DNA from: G963665185 sp963665185
GTDB taxonomy: Bacteria > Desulfobacterota > Desulfovibrionia > Desulfovibrionales > Desulfovibrionaceae
Assembly: GCA_963665185.2 (NCBI GenBank)
Contig: CAXXPO010000021.1
Coordinates: 124,001 to 188,000, forward strand
Direction of reading: 5' to 3'
DNA: 64,000 nt
The notes below the pieces were generated by a model. That model did not search any database and was not told where the DNA came from. It saw only the letters and a list, made by a program, of their open reading frames with translations. Made by a program: the position numbers and the translations under genes. Positions 19,404 through 28,708 of this stretch are shown here, piece after piece (the first letter of the stretch is position 1; each line of letters opens with the position of its first letter).

Positions 19404-19587
19404 TTCCTGGCGCAGTCCGTATCGCCCTGCGATACGGGCCGCCAGGGGCGGAACGCCGCTGCAAACGGTGCGGGAAACATGAAAGCGCATCTTTTGCCGG
19501 TGCAAGTCCGATAGGCCATGTGATGTGTGGTCGATGGACATTTTCGGAGCATGCAGCATGTCGCGTGCCGAAATATTGAAACCGAAA

Positions 19588-19616
19588 GGGGTGTGGGGTG
19601 ACCACACCCCTTTTTT
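19588..19616 (+). terminator. Intrinsic terminator of the rpoN-hpf-ptsN operon
   Basis: Perfect 9-bp stem (19588-19596 with 19602-19610) and six T. A second inverted repeat around 19414-19434 lies nearer ptsN but has no T-run. rapZ therefore probably has its own promoter in 19617-19710. Confidence 0.9.
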
Positions 19617-19721
19617 CACAACGCAGGCGGCCTGGGTGTTTTTTTGAAGAATGCCCGACGAGTGCTGTCAGCATGTCATGTGCCCCAACCGGAGCGTGCG
19701 GTTTTGTCACAGGAGGTTACG

Positions 19722-20624
19722 ATGAGCGCCGAGTGTTCAACCGGAGCATTGACCGTGGTCATTCTGTCCGGTTTGTCGGGGGCCGGGAAAAGCACAGCCC
19801 TAGACGTTTTCGAAGACATGGGGTTTTTCTGCGTGGACGGGCTGCCCGCCAGCATGATTCCCCGGTTGGTGGAGCTGTACTCCGCGCAGGGGGGCAAGGG
19901 ACCTGCCAGGTACAAGGGGCTGGCTTTGGGGATGGACATCCGGCAGCGTGATTTTCTGAATACCTGGAGGGCGGCGGAAGACGAACTCGCCACCATGAAC
20001 ATCAACCTGCATCTGCTTTATTTGGAAGCGGAGCAGGCGGAGCTTACCCGTCGCTACCACCAGACGCGCAGGCCGCACCCGCTGGAATCGTCGGACATGG
20101 GGTTGCAGCCCGCCCTGGAAGAGGAGCGCAACCTGCTGGAGCCTTTGCGTACCTCGGCCACCCTTGTGCTGGATACTTCGAATTATTCCATCCACGACCT
20201 GCGTCGTACCTTGCAGGAAAAATGGGCGTTTCTTCGCCAGGAATGCCAGGGAATGCGTATTCATGTCATTTCCTTCGGGTTCAAACATGCCCAGCCCAAG
20301 GAGGCGGACTGCATGTTCGACCTGCGTTTTCTGCCCAATCCGTATTTCGTGCCGGAACTGCGGCCGCTTTCGGGAAAAGACGAGGCCATTGCCGAGTATG
20401 TTCTGAAAAGCGAGGTGGGAAGCGGGTTCGCCAGCCATCTCAAGGAATTTATTTGCTATATGGTCCCGCTTTACGCTAAGGAAGGACGTTACCGTCTGAC
20501 GTTGGCGTTCGGGTGTACCGGAGGTCGGCATCGTTCGGTGGCCACGGCGGAAATGATTTTTTCCATGCTCAAGGAAATGAATTATCCGGTGACGCTTGAG
20601 CATCGCCACATTGAACGAACGTAA
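19722..20624 (+). CDS. rapZ: RNase adapter protein RapZ
   Basis: 300 residues. Walker A GLSGAGKS at residues 17-24, FFCVDGLPASMIP near 40, DIRQRDF near 75 and the C-terminal GCTGGRHRSVATAEMI signature near 270. In Escherichia coli RapZ guides RNase E to the sRNA GlmZ and senses glucosamine-6-phosphate; whether that holds here is unknown. Start ATG 19722 follows AGGAGG. The PTS IIA gene starts 56 bp downstream, the order known from related genomes. Confidence 0.95.
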   Translation: MSAECSTGALTVVILSGLSGAGKSTALDVFEDMGFFCVDGLPASMIPRLVELYSAQGGKGPARYKGLALGMDIRQRDFLNTWRAAEDELATMNINLHLLYLEAEQAELTRRYHQTRRPHPLESSDMGLQPALEEERNLLEPLRTSATLVLDTSNYSIHDLRRTLQEKWAFLRQECQGMRIHVISFGFKHAQPKEADCMFDLRFLPNPYFVPELRPLSGKDEAIAEYVLKSEVGSGFASHLKEFICYMVPLYAKEGRYRLTLAFGCTGGRHRSVATAEMIFSMLKEMNYPVTLEHRHIERT

Positions 20625-20680
20625 GCAGCCGCACCGGGCGACCGTTCCCCGGCATCAAGACTCCGGCTACGGAAAGGGTG

Positions 20681-21112
20681 ATGATAAGAGAGGACAATCA
20701 ACTGGCGACAGGTTTGCTTGTGGTGACACACAAGGACTATGGTCATGCATTGCGCGAAGCCGCGGAAATGATTCTGGGACCCGTGCCCGGGGTGCTTACC
20801 ATCGGTGTGGACGCCAGTGCGGAAGTCGACGCCACTGTGGCCCGCATCCATGAGGCCGTGCGCAAGGCCGACAAGGGACATGGCGTTCTCGTCCTGACCG
20901 ATATGTTCGGCGGAACTCCAACCAATCTCAGCCTTTCCCTGCTCAACAAGGAAAAGTTGGAAGTCGTCACGGGCGTGAACATGCCCATGATGCTCAAGGC
21001 CATGGGCGGGCTGGACAAGCCTTTGGGAGAACTGGCCAGCATCGTCAAGAGAGCGGGTGAAAAAGGCATAATCGTGGCTGGCGAACTTCTGCGCAAAAAA
21101 GCGGGCGCGTAA
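20681..21112 (+). CDS. PTS mannose-family EIIA component
   Basis: 143 residues, the IIA-Man fold. The phosphorylatable His17 sits in LLVVTHKDYGHALREAAEMI; the family loop VLVLTDMFGGTPTNLSLSLL follows. ATG 20681 is taken as start (GGAAAGGG just upstream); GTG 20678 would add one residue. The IIB gene begins directly after the stop. No EI, HPr or IID gene is in this window, so transport function is doubtful and a regulatory role is possible. Confidence 0.92.
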   Translation: MIREDNQLATGLLVVTHKDYGHALREAAEMILGPVPGVLTIGVDASAEVDATVARIHEAVRKADKGHGVLVLTDMFGGTPTNLSLSLLNKEKLEVVTGVNMPMMLKAMGGLDKPLGELASIVKRAGEKGIIVAGELLRKKAGA

Positions 21113-21580
21113 ATGTTCTGGGCACGCATCGATAACAGGCTCATCCACGGCCAGATCATCGAAACCTGGCTGCCCTTTACTGGCGTGGAGACCCTGGTCA
21201 TCGTCAATGACGAGGTGGCCAACGATGCCCTGCGCCGTGAAATTATGTCCATGGCCATGCCCACGGACATCCGGCTGTATTTTGTGCAGGTGGAAGATGC
21301 CGGACAATTTCTGCGCAACAAATTCAACGGTGATGCCATGCCCAACGCCATGGTATTGTTTGCCAACTGTACCGACGCCCGCCGGGCATATGATGCGGGC
21401 CTGGACCTGCACACCCTCAATATCGGCAATCTTCATTTTTCTCCCGGCAAGCGGCAGATCGCTCCCAGCATTGCCTTGAGCCTGGAGGACGAGGACTGTC
21501 TTTTGTACTTTGAAGAACACCGAATTGACCTGGATTTTCGTTGCATTCCCAGCGATACTTCGCAGGTGAGGTTGAAATGA
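21113..21580 (+). CDS. PTS mannose-family EIIB component
   Basis: 155 residues, full-length IIB-Man domain. It opens MFWARIDNRLIHGQIIETW with the phospho-acceptor His12. Abuts the IIA stop with no gap and overlaps the IIC start by ATGA, so the three genes are coupled. The family transfers phosphate from IIA to a sugar bound by IIC/IID; with IID not seen here the substrate is unknown. Confidence 0.92.
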   Translation: MFWARIDNRLIHGQIIETWLPFTGVETLVIVNDEVANDALRREIMSMAMPTDIRLYFVQVEDAGQFLRNKFNGDAMPNAMVLFANCTDARRAYDAGLDLHTLNIGNLHFSPGKRQIAPSIALSLEDEDCLLYFEEHRIDLDFRCIPSDTSQVRLK

Positions 21581-22277
21581 CAGCCGAACTCCCGCTCCCC
21601 GCCTGGATTCTCTGTGGCGCTTTTTTTTTGCCCTGCTGACGCAGCTCCGTTTCACCTTCAACATAGGGCTGATTGAACGGCCTTTGGTGCTGGGCCTTGC
21701 CTGGGCCTGCCTGAGCGGTGAGTACACCGCCAGCCTGGGCATCGGTGTTTTTTTCGAGTTGTTCTGGCTGGACCTTTTTCCTGCGGGAACCTTCATTCCT
21801 CCCAATTATGTGGCTGCCACCGTGGCTTCCCTGGCCGTCTGCCACCGCTACAACCTGTCCACCCCGGCGGAGGTTCTGCCTGCTTTGGCCCTGGGTCTTG
21901 CCGTGGGGAAAATGGGACAATGGCTCGAGCAGTTTTTGCGCAACCGCAACGACCAGGCCGACATCCGTCTGCATGAAGAAAAGAATTTTCCGCATCAGAG
22001 CAGTGCCACGCTGATCCTCTCGGCCATAGGCAGAAGCATTGCGGCCAGCTTTCTTTTCATGGTTGTCGTGTTGACGGGCGTGGCCCTGTTTTCCCCCTGG
22101 TGGGAACCGCTGCTGCGTCAATGGCAGGATATGGTGCGGCTGCACTGGTGGGAGCTGTGGTTTTGCGCCAGCATCGGCGGCATTCTGGCAATTCGTTGGC
22201 GACGCGTGTACGGTCTGCTTGTTGCTGGCGTGGTCATCGTTGCCATGTCCGCTTTTTTGGGGGCCGGTTCGTTTTAG
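21577..22277 (+). pseudogene. PTS mannose-family EIIC component (frameshift in T9 tract as read)
   Basis: ATG 21577 overlaps the IIB stop, as expected for a coupled gene. After 18 codons (to ALPAW-type start WILCGAFF) a run of nine T at 21621-21629 puts a TGA in frame at about 21637. With ten (or seven) T the reading continues ALLTQLRFTFNIGLIERPLVLG and on through an ordinary IIC: several membrane helices, SGEYTASLGIGVFFELFWLD, FIPPNYVAATVASLAV and the end at 22277. Restored length is about 233 residues. The break is either a sequencing slip, polymerase slippage on T9 that restores some full-length product, or a true mutation. Confidence 0.82.
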
Positions 22278-22479
22278 CGTGGTGTCCTTGAAATACGTGC
22301 ATGTTTTGGGGGATGATCGGTTTGTCGAGAAGTGGGTGTTCGACAGGGCATGGCTCCGCAGGCGGTGTATGACAGGCCGGGCCGGTCCTTGCAGGTTGTT
22401 TCGCAACATCTTGCAAACTTTTGATTGTGCCGGACGGAACCATGCCGGAGTCCGTCCATGCCATATCAGGGATGAAACT

Positions 22480-23258
22480 ATGGCCGAAGAACTGGATAGC
22501 TTTTCCCAGGCTTTGTACGACGAGGTCATGGGGGAAATGGCGGGAACGTTTTTTGGGACGCGGACCCGACTGGAAGAGTTGACCCACGTGTTGTTGTCCA
22601 TGGTGGACAAGCTTCGTCCGATGGCAGACGCGGTGATTCTTCGTGGAAAGATCCTGCACTGGCTGCTGCCGGACGTGGACCCGATGTACGACCTGCTGGG
22701 GCTGGACAGCGGCCCCCTGTCTGTTCTTTTTCGTCCGGACCCGGCAATGCGGCCTGTGCTGTCCGGCTCCGCGCCGTTTGCATTCACTGAAGCCGGGCGG
22801 TTCGCCAGGGCTGTTGTCCGGGCGTACGCAGAGGTGCATACGGCTGCCGACGAGTACATGCATGGCGCGTACAGCGTCCATCCGTCACAACCCGGGCGCA
22901 AGGTTGTGAGCCTGCACTTTCTTCAGGTGCGGGAGTTCTGCGTCAACCTCAACGCCCGAATACAGAGCATCAACCTGTACCAGTCGCCTTCCGGCGCCTT
23001 GCAGAGCATGCGCAACATGCATCCGGAAGAGCTGGATCTCCAGCGTGTCACCGGGGCCACCATTCCGGGTATGCGCAAAGTCTTGATCGGGAGATGGCGC
23101 TGGCGGAGGTGGATTTTCCCAGCCTGAATCTGCCCGAATTTCCAGATTTTCCCAAGCCGGACGAAGTCAGGTCGCAGCTCGTGGACCTGGGGAAATCGCA
23201 GTATGCCGCGCATCGGGAAACCGTACACAAGCAAATGGAGCAACTGCGTTATGAATAG
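22480..23258 (+). pseudogene. Conserved-looking unknown protein (one frameshift as read)
   Basis: Not recognised. Begins MAEELDSFSQALYDEVM at ATG 22480. Soluble, helical and acidic: THVLLSMVDKLRPMADAV, GKILHWLLPDVDPMYDLLGLDSG and REFCVNLNARIQSINLYQSP are typical stretches. At about 23083 a G is missing (CTTGATCGG where CTTGGATCGG is needed). The neighbouring frame then reads LAEVDFPSLNLPEFPDFPKP and on to a stop at 23258 that overlaps the next gene's start by eight bases. The restored length is 259 residues. First gene of a three-gene overlapping unit with the secreted protein and amidohydrolase below; 202 bp follow the PTS genes. Confidence 0.6.
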
Positions 23259-23874
23259 CTCGTGCTTTCGGCTGTGTTTTTTTTCGTTCATCGTCTTTGG
23301 ACTGCTGCTCACGGGAAATGTGTCAGGCTGGGCGGAAACAGGGAGTTCCGGCGACATGGCGGCTTCATCACGGAATGCGACGGAGCAGAACGGCCGGCAG
23401 GCGGAATTTCGTTCCCCTGTGGCCGGCAATTCTTCAGAGGGGCCTTCTTCGGGAAACCCGGCCCTGCGGACGTCCTCCAGGCAGACACCGCCCGCGCGGA
23501 CAGGCGAAGCCCGGACGGAAGGGCATGCCGTCATTGTTGTGCAGCTTGTCCATGTGGGCGCTGACCCGGTGGGGCAGGCTCTTGCTCTGGCCCTTAAGGA
23601 GCGGTTTGCAGCGTCCCCTTTGTTCCGCCTGGGAAAGGCGGATGAGCGCAAGATCGTTTTGCGCCTGCACACTGTGCCGGTTCTTTCCGGCCATCCACGC
23701 CTTTTGAGCGCGTATGCCCTGACCTGGACGTTTTTCGAGAATCCCGACACCTTGAGTTATTTTCTGGCTCAGGATTGCGGCGTTGCAGACTCCACCCAAC
23801 CTGATGAGCTGGCGCAGGCCCTGGCAGCCAAGACCGACAAGGTGGCGGCGGATTCCGCCTATCTTTTTGAATGA
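23251..23874 (+). CDS. Exported protein of unknown function
   Basis: 207 residues. N-terminal signal peptide (FRLCFFSFIVFGLLLTGNVSGWAE, cleavage likely after VSGWA), then a low-complexity Ser/Ala/Arg region (25-90) and a compact C-terminal domain (92-207, VIVVQLVHVGADPVGQALALALKERFAASPLFRLGKADERKIVLRL split here by length). It resembles no family I can name; the alternating strands and helices suggest a small alpha/beta fold. The start overlaps the preceding unknown gene and the stop overlaps the amidohydrolase start (ATGA at 23871), so all three are co-translated. Confidence 0.6.
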   Translation: MNSSCFRLCFFSFIVFGLLLTGNVSGWAETGSSGDMAASSRNATEQNGRQAEFRSPVAGNSSEGPSSGNPALRTSSRQTPPARTGEARTEGHAVIVVQLVHVGADPVGQALALALKERFAASPLFRLGKADERKIVLRLHTVPVLSGHPRLLSAYALTWTFFENPDTLSYFLAQDCGVADSTQPDELAQALAAKTDKVAADSAYLFE

Positions 23875-25126
23875 TACGCCAATCCGCGTTGGATCATCCC
23901 GGCTGCCGCCCCGGCGGATATGCGGCCTTACGCGTCGGCCGTTGCCTGACGATGGCCGAACCCGTGGGGGGAACGAGTGGGCCTTCCTCGTTTGGGGCTG
24001 ATGATTTTTTGGGAGAAATCCGCGACACCCTCATTATCTGCCGGAACGGACGCATCGAATCCGTGGGCCCCTGGAAGGAACTCAGGGATTGTCTGGAAGC
24101 CCCGCCCCTTGATTTTCGTGAGAACACGCTTTGTCCGGGGCTGGTCAATGCCCATACCCATGTCAATCTTTCCCATGCGCGCGGCAATACGGTGTCCGGC
24201 CGCGGATTCATCCCATGGGTCGTCAGTCTGGTGAAACTTCTACGCACTCCTCCGTCGTCAGCGGTTCTGGAGGCTGCCGTCAGAGAACTGGCCGGATGCG
24301 CCACGGTTCTGGCCGGGGATATCGCCGGGTTCCATGCCGGGGCGACAGTCCGGGCATTTTCCGGTTCCCCGGTGCAGTGGGCGCCCATGGCGGAGTTCAT
24401 CGGGCCGGGAGAGGACATGCGCTGGCCCCGTGAATTGCCGGAGCCGGATTTTTTCCATCCACTCCGTGCGCGGCATCAGCGGCCATGCCCTGTATTCTAC
24501 GTCTGCGGAAGTTCTGCGACAGGCCAAGGCGTATGCCGCAGGGCAGGGGGCTGCCGTATGTGATGCATCTGGGGGAATCGCCGGACGAGACGGAAATGTT
24601 TGTTGCCGGAAGCGGGGAAATGCTGGGATTTTACACACGTGCGGGGTTTGTCTCGCCGCACTTCAGTGCGCCGGGCATTCGGCCCGTTGCCTATGCCCAT
24701 GCCCTTGGCCTGCTGGATTCGGACACCCTGGCCGTGCACTGCACCCAGGCGGATATGTCAGACATCGCCTTGCTGGAATCGAGCGGAGCGGCCGTCTGCC
24801 TGTGTCCGCGCAGCAACCAGTATATTGGCGTGGGGCGGGCGCCATGGAGTGAACTCTTTGCCGCGTCCATTCCGCTGTGCATCGGTACGGACGGTTTGTG
24901 CAGCAACGCCGGCCTGGATTTGTTCGAAGAGTTGCGTTTTATGGCCGCCCACTGGACGGATTCCGGTTGCACGGGACGCGGCCCCTTTCCCTGGCACCGG
25001 GCATTGGAGGCGATAACCCGGACGCCGGCCCGTATTCTCAAGGCCGACCATCTCTATGGAAGCATTGTTCCTGGAAAATCGGCGCGGCTGACGGTATTGC
25101 CCCCTGACATTGCCGCGAAAATCTAG
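23871..25126 (+). pseudogene. Amidohydrolase-superfamily deaminase (two frameshifts as read)
   Basis: Metal-dependent hydrolase with a TIM-barrel fold. Visible ligands: HTH in CPGLVNAHTHVNLSHARG (near 24150), His in LAVHCTQADMS (near 24740) and Asp in CIGTDGLCSNAGLDLFEELR (near 24890). Two extra bases, one in T6 near 24450 and one in G5 near 24545, move the middle (SIHSVRGISGHALYSTSAEVL) and the C-terminal half into successive frames. Restored, it is a single protein of about 418 residues. The family includes chlorohydrolase-like, MTA/SAH and aminofutalosine deaminases. The last acts in the futalosine menaquinone route used by related sulfate reducers, so MqnX is one candidate, but specificity is not proven. 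Confidence 0.72.
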
Positions 25127-25135
25127 TTTTTTCGA

Positions 25136-25621
25136 CTATCCGCCCCAGAAATAGACCGCCCCCCACAGACACCCCATGGCGTAGAGTCCGGCCAGGACAT
25201 CGTCGATCATGATCCCGTAGCCTGCCGGGAGCCATTTTTCCGAAGCGCGTACGGGCCAGGGTTTGGCAATGTCGAACAGCCGGAACAGGGCGAAACCTGC
25301 AGCCAATTGCCACAGAGTCAGCCCGGTAAAAGGCAGAAAGGTGATCCACTGGCCCAGAAGTTCGTCAATGACGATCTGTCCGGGATCTTTGCGGCCCATG
25401 ACCCTTTCCGCCTGGGTAGCGCACCACCCTCCGATAAAGAAAATCAGGGCCAGAAGCATACCTTTTATCCAGAGCGGATGGTGCAGAAACAGTGGACGCG
25501 CCACCAGCACGGCCACCAGCGAACCTATGGTTCCAGGAGCCGTTGGTGATTTCCCGAAGAAGCCCAACGTGGAAATACTACAACATATTTGTTCCCAGGA
25601 AACGGGGCATGGGTTGGTCAT
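25136..25621 (-). CDS. pgpA: Phosphatidylglycerophosphatase A
   Basis: About 161 residues. PgpA signature LGFFGKSPTAPGTIGSL at the N terminus, the acidic active-site stretch IVIDELLGQWI near residue 85 and DDVLAGLYA near the end, with several membrane helices. It removes the phosphate from phosphatidylglycerophosphate in phospholipid synthesis. The start is uncertain: ATG 25621 has no ribosome site, while ATG 25637 has a good AGGAG but reads 19 codons in another frame before a TAG. One extra base near 25580 would join them, in keeping with other indels in this window. The gene ends nine bases from the amidohydrolase, tail to tail. Confidence 0.87.
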   Translation of the reverse strand: MTNPCPVSWEQICCSISTLGFFGKSPTAPGTIGSLVAVLVARPLFLHHPLWIKGMLLALIFFIGGWCATQAERVMGRKDPGQIVIDELLGQWITFLPFTGLTLWQLAAGFALFRLFDIAKPWPVRASEKWLPAGYGIMIDDVLAGLYAMGCLWGAVYFWGG

Positions 25622-25871
25622 TGTGCTGCAGGGACATGGAAATTCTCCTGACTGTACAGAGTATATCCCGTTGTTTCCAGAATCTCCGAAAGTGAACAGG
25701 GGTGTTGTGGCACAGCCTGCCCACAGGGGCAAGCGGGACGTTGTTGTCCTCTTTCCGGCTTGAGGGATCCCTGCAGAATATGTATAGCATGGGAGTGGGA
25801 AACGCTATTTTTCTACAAGGCCTCCCTTGAATTGGAGCCGGTTCGCCGAGAGTGGGGGGGTGGGAGCTTGT

Positions 25872-28625
25872 ATGGACCTGACCTGTTTATCAAAAAACGA
25901 GTTGATGGAGCAGTTGGAGGCAGCGCATCGGCAGATTGCCGCATTGAGGTCCGATTTGCGCCATACGGGGTATGATGGGGGCCCCTTCTTTGACGGAAGC
26001 ATATGGGATATTGCGGACAACCTGCCCGTAATGGTGGCATACGTGGACGCGCAGGAAAAATATGTGGCGGTGAATTCCGCGTACGCCAGGTTGTTTGGAA
26101 AATCCACGCAGGATGTCGTAGGCATGCAAATGAGCCAAATCCTGTCCCGTGCGGAGTACGAAAAAACGTGTCCGCATCTGCAAAATGCCCTTGGCGGAGA
26201 ATTGGTTGTCTTTCAGACCAGGCGAATATCCGACAGCGGCGAGACACAATTCCTGGAGGTTCACTGCATTCCCTGTACAGACCGGAACGGTCTGCGTGCG
26301 GTTTTTCTTTGCGGACATGACCTTACCGAAAACCACAAAGCCATGGCGGAGCTTTCCCGTTGGAAACATGTATTTGAGCAGGCAACCTGGGGCTTGGCCA
26401 TAAGTACGGCGGAGAGCCTTTTTTTTCAGGATGTAAATCCGGCGTACGCCAGGATGCACGGTTATACCACGGAAGAAATGCGGGGAATGCCTATTCGCGA
26501 CGTGTACCCGGAAATTTGTCACGGCGATCTGCTGAAAAATCAGGAGATTGCAGCCCTGAAGGGAAGACATTCCTTTTCCACATTTCACAAGCACCGCAAT
26601 GGCACGTTGCTTCCCGTGCGTATGGACATGGTGTCAATTCGGGATGCCTCTGGGGATTTTGTCTACAGCATTTCCAATGTCTGCGACGTTTCCGAGCGCA
26701 GGCTGTACCAGATGGAGCTCAACAAAAGCGAGGAGCGGCTGCGCAAGGTTGTATCCAGCATGCCGGTGCTCCTGGACGCCTTTGATGAAAACGGATTGGT
26801 TCTTGTCTGGAACAGGGAGTGCGAAAGGGTTACAGGATATAGCGCCCAGGAAATGATAGGCAATTCAAAAACGCTCGAACTGCTCTATCCGGATGCGGAA
26901 TACAGGGATTGGGTGATTGGCACTATAAGGGAGCAGGAAGGGGATTTCCAAGGCCAGGAGTTCACCCTTACGGCCAAGGATGGTACACCGAAAACAATTG
27001 CCTGGACAAAGCTTTCGCATTCCCATCCCGTTGCGGGGTGGAACACCTGGGCTATAGGACTGGATGTTACCGAACAAAAAAAATCACAGCAGGCCTTGCA
27101 GTATAGCGAGGCGCGCTACCGAGCCATGTTCGAGAACCTGCGCAGCGGGGTGGCGGTTTATGAGGCCGTGGATGAAGGCCTTGATTTTGTTTTCAAAGAG
27201 TTCAATCCGGCGGCCGAACGCATCAACAAACGTGCCAGGGCGGACGTGGTGGGAAGGCGCGTTACCGATGTCTTTCCGGGGGTAAGGGATATCGGCCTGT
27301 TGGACGTTTTCCGCGAAGTTTACGAAACGGGCAGGTATTGCGACCACCCGATGTGCAAGTATGAAGATGCCAAGATCACCGTCTGGGTCGACAACCACGT
27401 GTACAAAATCCCTACAGGGGAAATTGTGGCCGTGCATGACGACATTACCAAGCGTAAGCAGATGGAAGAGGAGCTTCGGCTTTCCAAGGAGAGGGCAGAG
27501 GCGGCCAGCCTGGCGAAAAACGAATTTCTGGCCACCATGAGCCATGAAATCCGCACACCGCTCAACGGCATCATGGGCATGCTGCAACTGGCCCAGACAA
27601 CAAATTTGACGCAGGAACAACGTGAATACATATTCATTGCCCTGGAATCGAGCCGCAAGCTGACCGCCATTCTGGGTGATATCCTGGATTTGTCGCGCAT
27701 CGAATCCGGCAAGTTGGAAATAAGTCGGGAGCCGTTTGAATTTTCTGCGCTTACAGAGTCCGTGGCCGGAATTTTTCAGCGTACGGCGCAGCAGAAGGGG
27801 CTGGATTTTGTTGTGGAAACCTCGGGCGAGATATCTCCTCATCTGGTGGGTGATGAAGGCCGTGTACGCCAAATTTTGTTTAATCTGGTGGGCAATGCGG
27901 TTAAATTCACAGAGGCGGGGAGCGTCTGCCTGCGGACCATACGTTTGCCTCGCAATAAGGGGCGCGAGCGGGTTTTGTTTATGGTGGAAGATACGGGCAT
28001 TGGCATTCCTGATGAAAAATTGGAGCATATTTTCGATATTTTCACACAGGCTGATGGTACGCACACGCGCAAATACGGTGGTGTCGGGCTGGGGCTTGGC
28101 ATTGTGCGGCGGCTGATAGGGCTGATGGATGGTACTTTGTGCATGGACAGCCGTTTGGGGGAAGGAACTACCGCTTATCTGATGCTGGAATTCGAGGTTT
28201 CTGCCGTGATCGGCAGGAGCACAGTCCTGGCAAACCCTCAGGGGGCTTTGGAAGCGCGGCGGGTGTTGTTGGTGGAGGATGACAGGATCAATTGCCGCGC
28301 CCTGCAACGCATGCTGGAGAAAAAGGGCTACACGGTCCATTGGGCGGACAACGGCCAAAAGGCCGTGGATGCCGTGCGCGAAAGGGCTTTCGATCTGATC
28401 CTCATGGACGTGCAGATGCCGGAAATGGATGGCCTGGAAGCCACCCGGAGGATTCGCGCCCTTGAGAGTAAAACCGGGAGCCACGTCCCCATCGTGGCTT
28501 TGACCGCACATGCCATGAAGGGTGACCGGGAGCGCTTCATGGATGCAGGAATGGACGAATATCTGGCCAAACCCGTGGAATTCGACGCGCTACTGATACT
28601 TCTTTCCCGGCTGTGTGGGCAATAA
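25872..28625 (+). CDS. Multi-PAS hybrid sensor histidine kinase
   Basis: 917 residues. After a short coiled coil (KNELMEQLEAAHRQIAALRS) come four PAS domains (about 50-165, 175-300, 305-420, 425-535), marked by NLPVMVAYVDAQEKYVAVN, RMHGYTTEEMRGMPI, ERVTGYSAQEMIG and EFNPAAERINKRARADVVG. Then HisKA (His558 in ATMSHEIRTPLNG), HATPase (VGNAVKFTEAG, VEDTGIGIPDEKLEHIF, GVGLGLGIVRRL) and a receiver (Asp846 in LILMDVQMPEMDG). No membrane helix, so it senses an internal signal such as redox or a ligand. Start ATG 25872 is five bases after GGGAG. It stands alone; no output regulator is adjacent. Confidence 0.93.
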   Translation: MDLTCLSKNELMEQLEAAHRQIAALRSDLRHTGYDGGPFFDGSIWDIADNLPVMVAYVDAQEKYVAVNSAYARLFGKSTQDVVGMQMSQILSRAEYEKTCPHLQNALGGELVVFQTRRISDSGETQFLEVHCIPCTDRNGLRAVFLCGHDLTENHKAMAELSRWKHVFEQATWGLAISTAESLFFQDVNPAYARMHGYTTEEMRGMPIRDVYPEICHGDLLKNQEIAALKGRHSFSTFHKHRNGTLLPVRMDMVSIRDASGDFVYSISNVCDVSERRLYQMELNKSEERLRKVVSSMPVLLDAFDENGLVLVWNRECERVTGYSAQEMIGNSKTLELLYPDAEYRDWVIGTIREQEGDFQGQEFTLTAKDGTPKTIAWTKLSHSHPVAGWNTWAIGLDVTEQKKSQQALQYSEARYRAMFENLRSGVAVYEAVDEGLDFVFKEFNPAAERINKRARADVVGRRVTDVFPGVRDIGLLDVFREVYETGRYCDHPMCKYEDAKITVWVDNHVYKIPTGEIVAVHDDITKRKQMEEELRLSKERAEAASLAKNEFLATMSHEIRTPLNGIMGMLQLAQTTNLTQEQREYIFIALESSRKLTAILGDILDLSRIESGKLEISREPFEFSALTESVAGIFQRTAQQKGLDFVVETSGEISPHLVGDEGRVRQILFNLVGNAVKFTEAGSVCLRTIRLPRNKGRERVLFMVEDTGIGIPDEKLEHIFDIFTQADGTHTRKYGGVGLGLGIVRRLIGLMDGTLCMDSRLGEGTTAYLMLEFEVSAVIGRSTVLANPQGALEARRVLLVEDDRINCRALQRMLEKKGYTVHWADNGQKAVDAVRERAFDLILMDVQMPEMDGLEATRRIRALESKTGSHVPIVALTAHAMKGDRERFMDAGMDEYLAKPVEFDALLILLSRLCGQ

Positions 28626-28651
28626 TATGAAAAATGTCCGGGCATGAAAGG

Positions 28652-28697
28652 AAAAAGCCCCGGTTCGCGTTGGCTGACCGGGGCTTTCTTGTTTTTC
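28652..28697. terminator. Bidirectional terminator between hybrid kinase and nitronate monooxygenase-like gene
   Basis: Perfect 10-bp stem (28654-28663 with 28678-28687) with A-rich left and T-rich right flanks. It serves the plus-strand kinase and the minus-strand gene that converge on it. Confidence 0.9.
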
Positions 28698-28708
28698 AAG
28701 ACAAGGGC

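Noticed and set aside
21637..21639. TGA in PTS IIC as a selenocysteine codon, given that sulfate reducers use selenocysteine
   Set aside because: The sequence after the TGA in that frame is not IIC-like; the conserved reading resumes in another frame after the T9 tract. There is also no downstream stem-loop of SECIS type.
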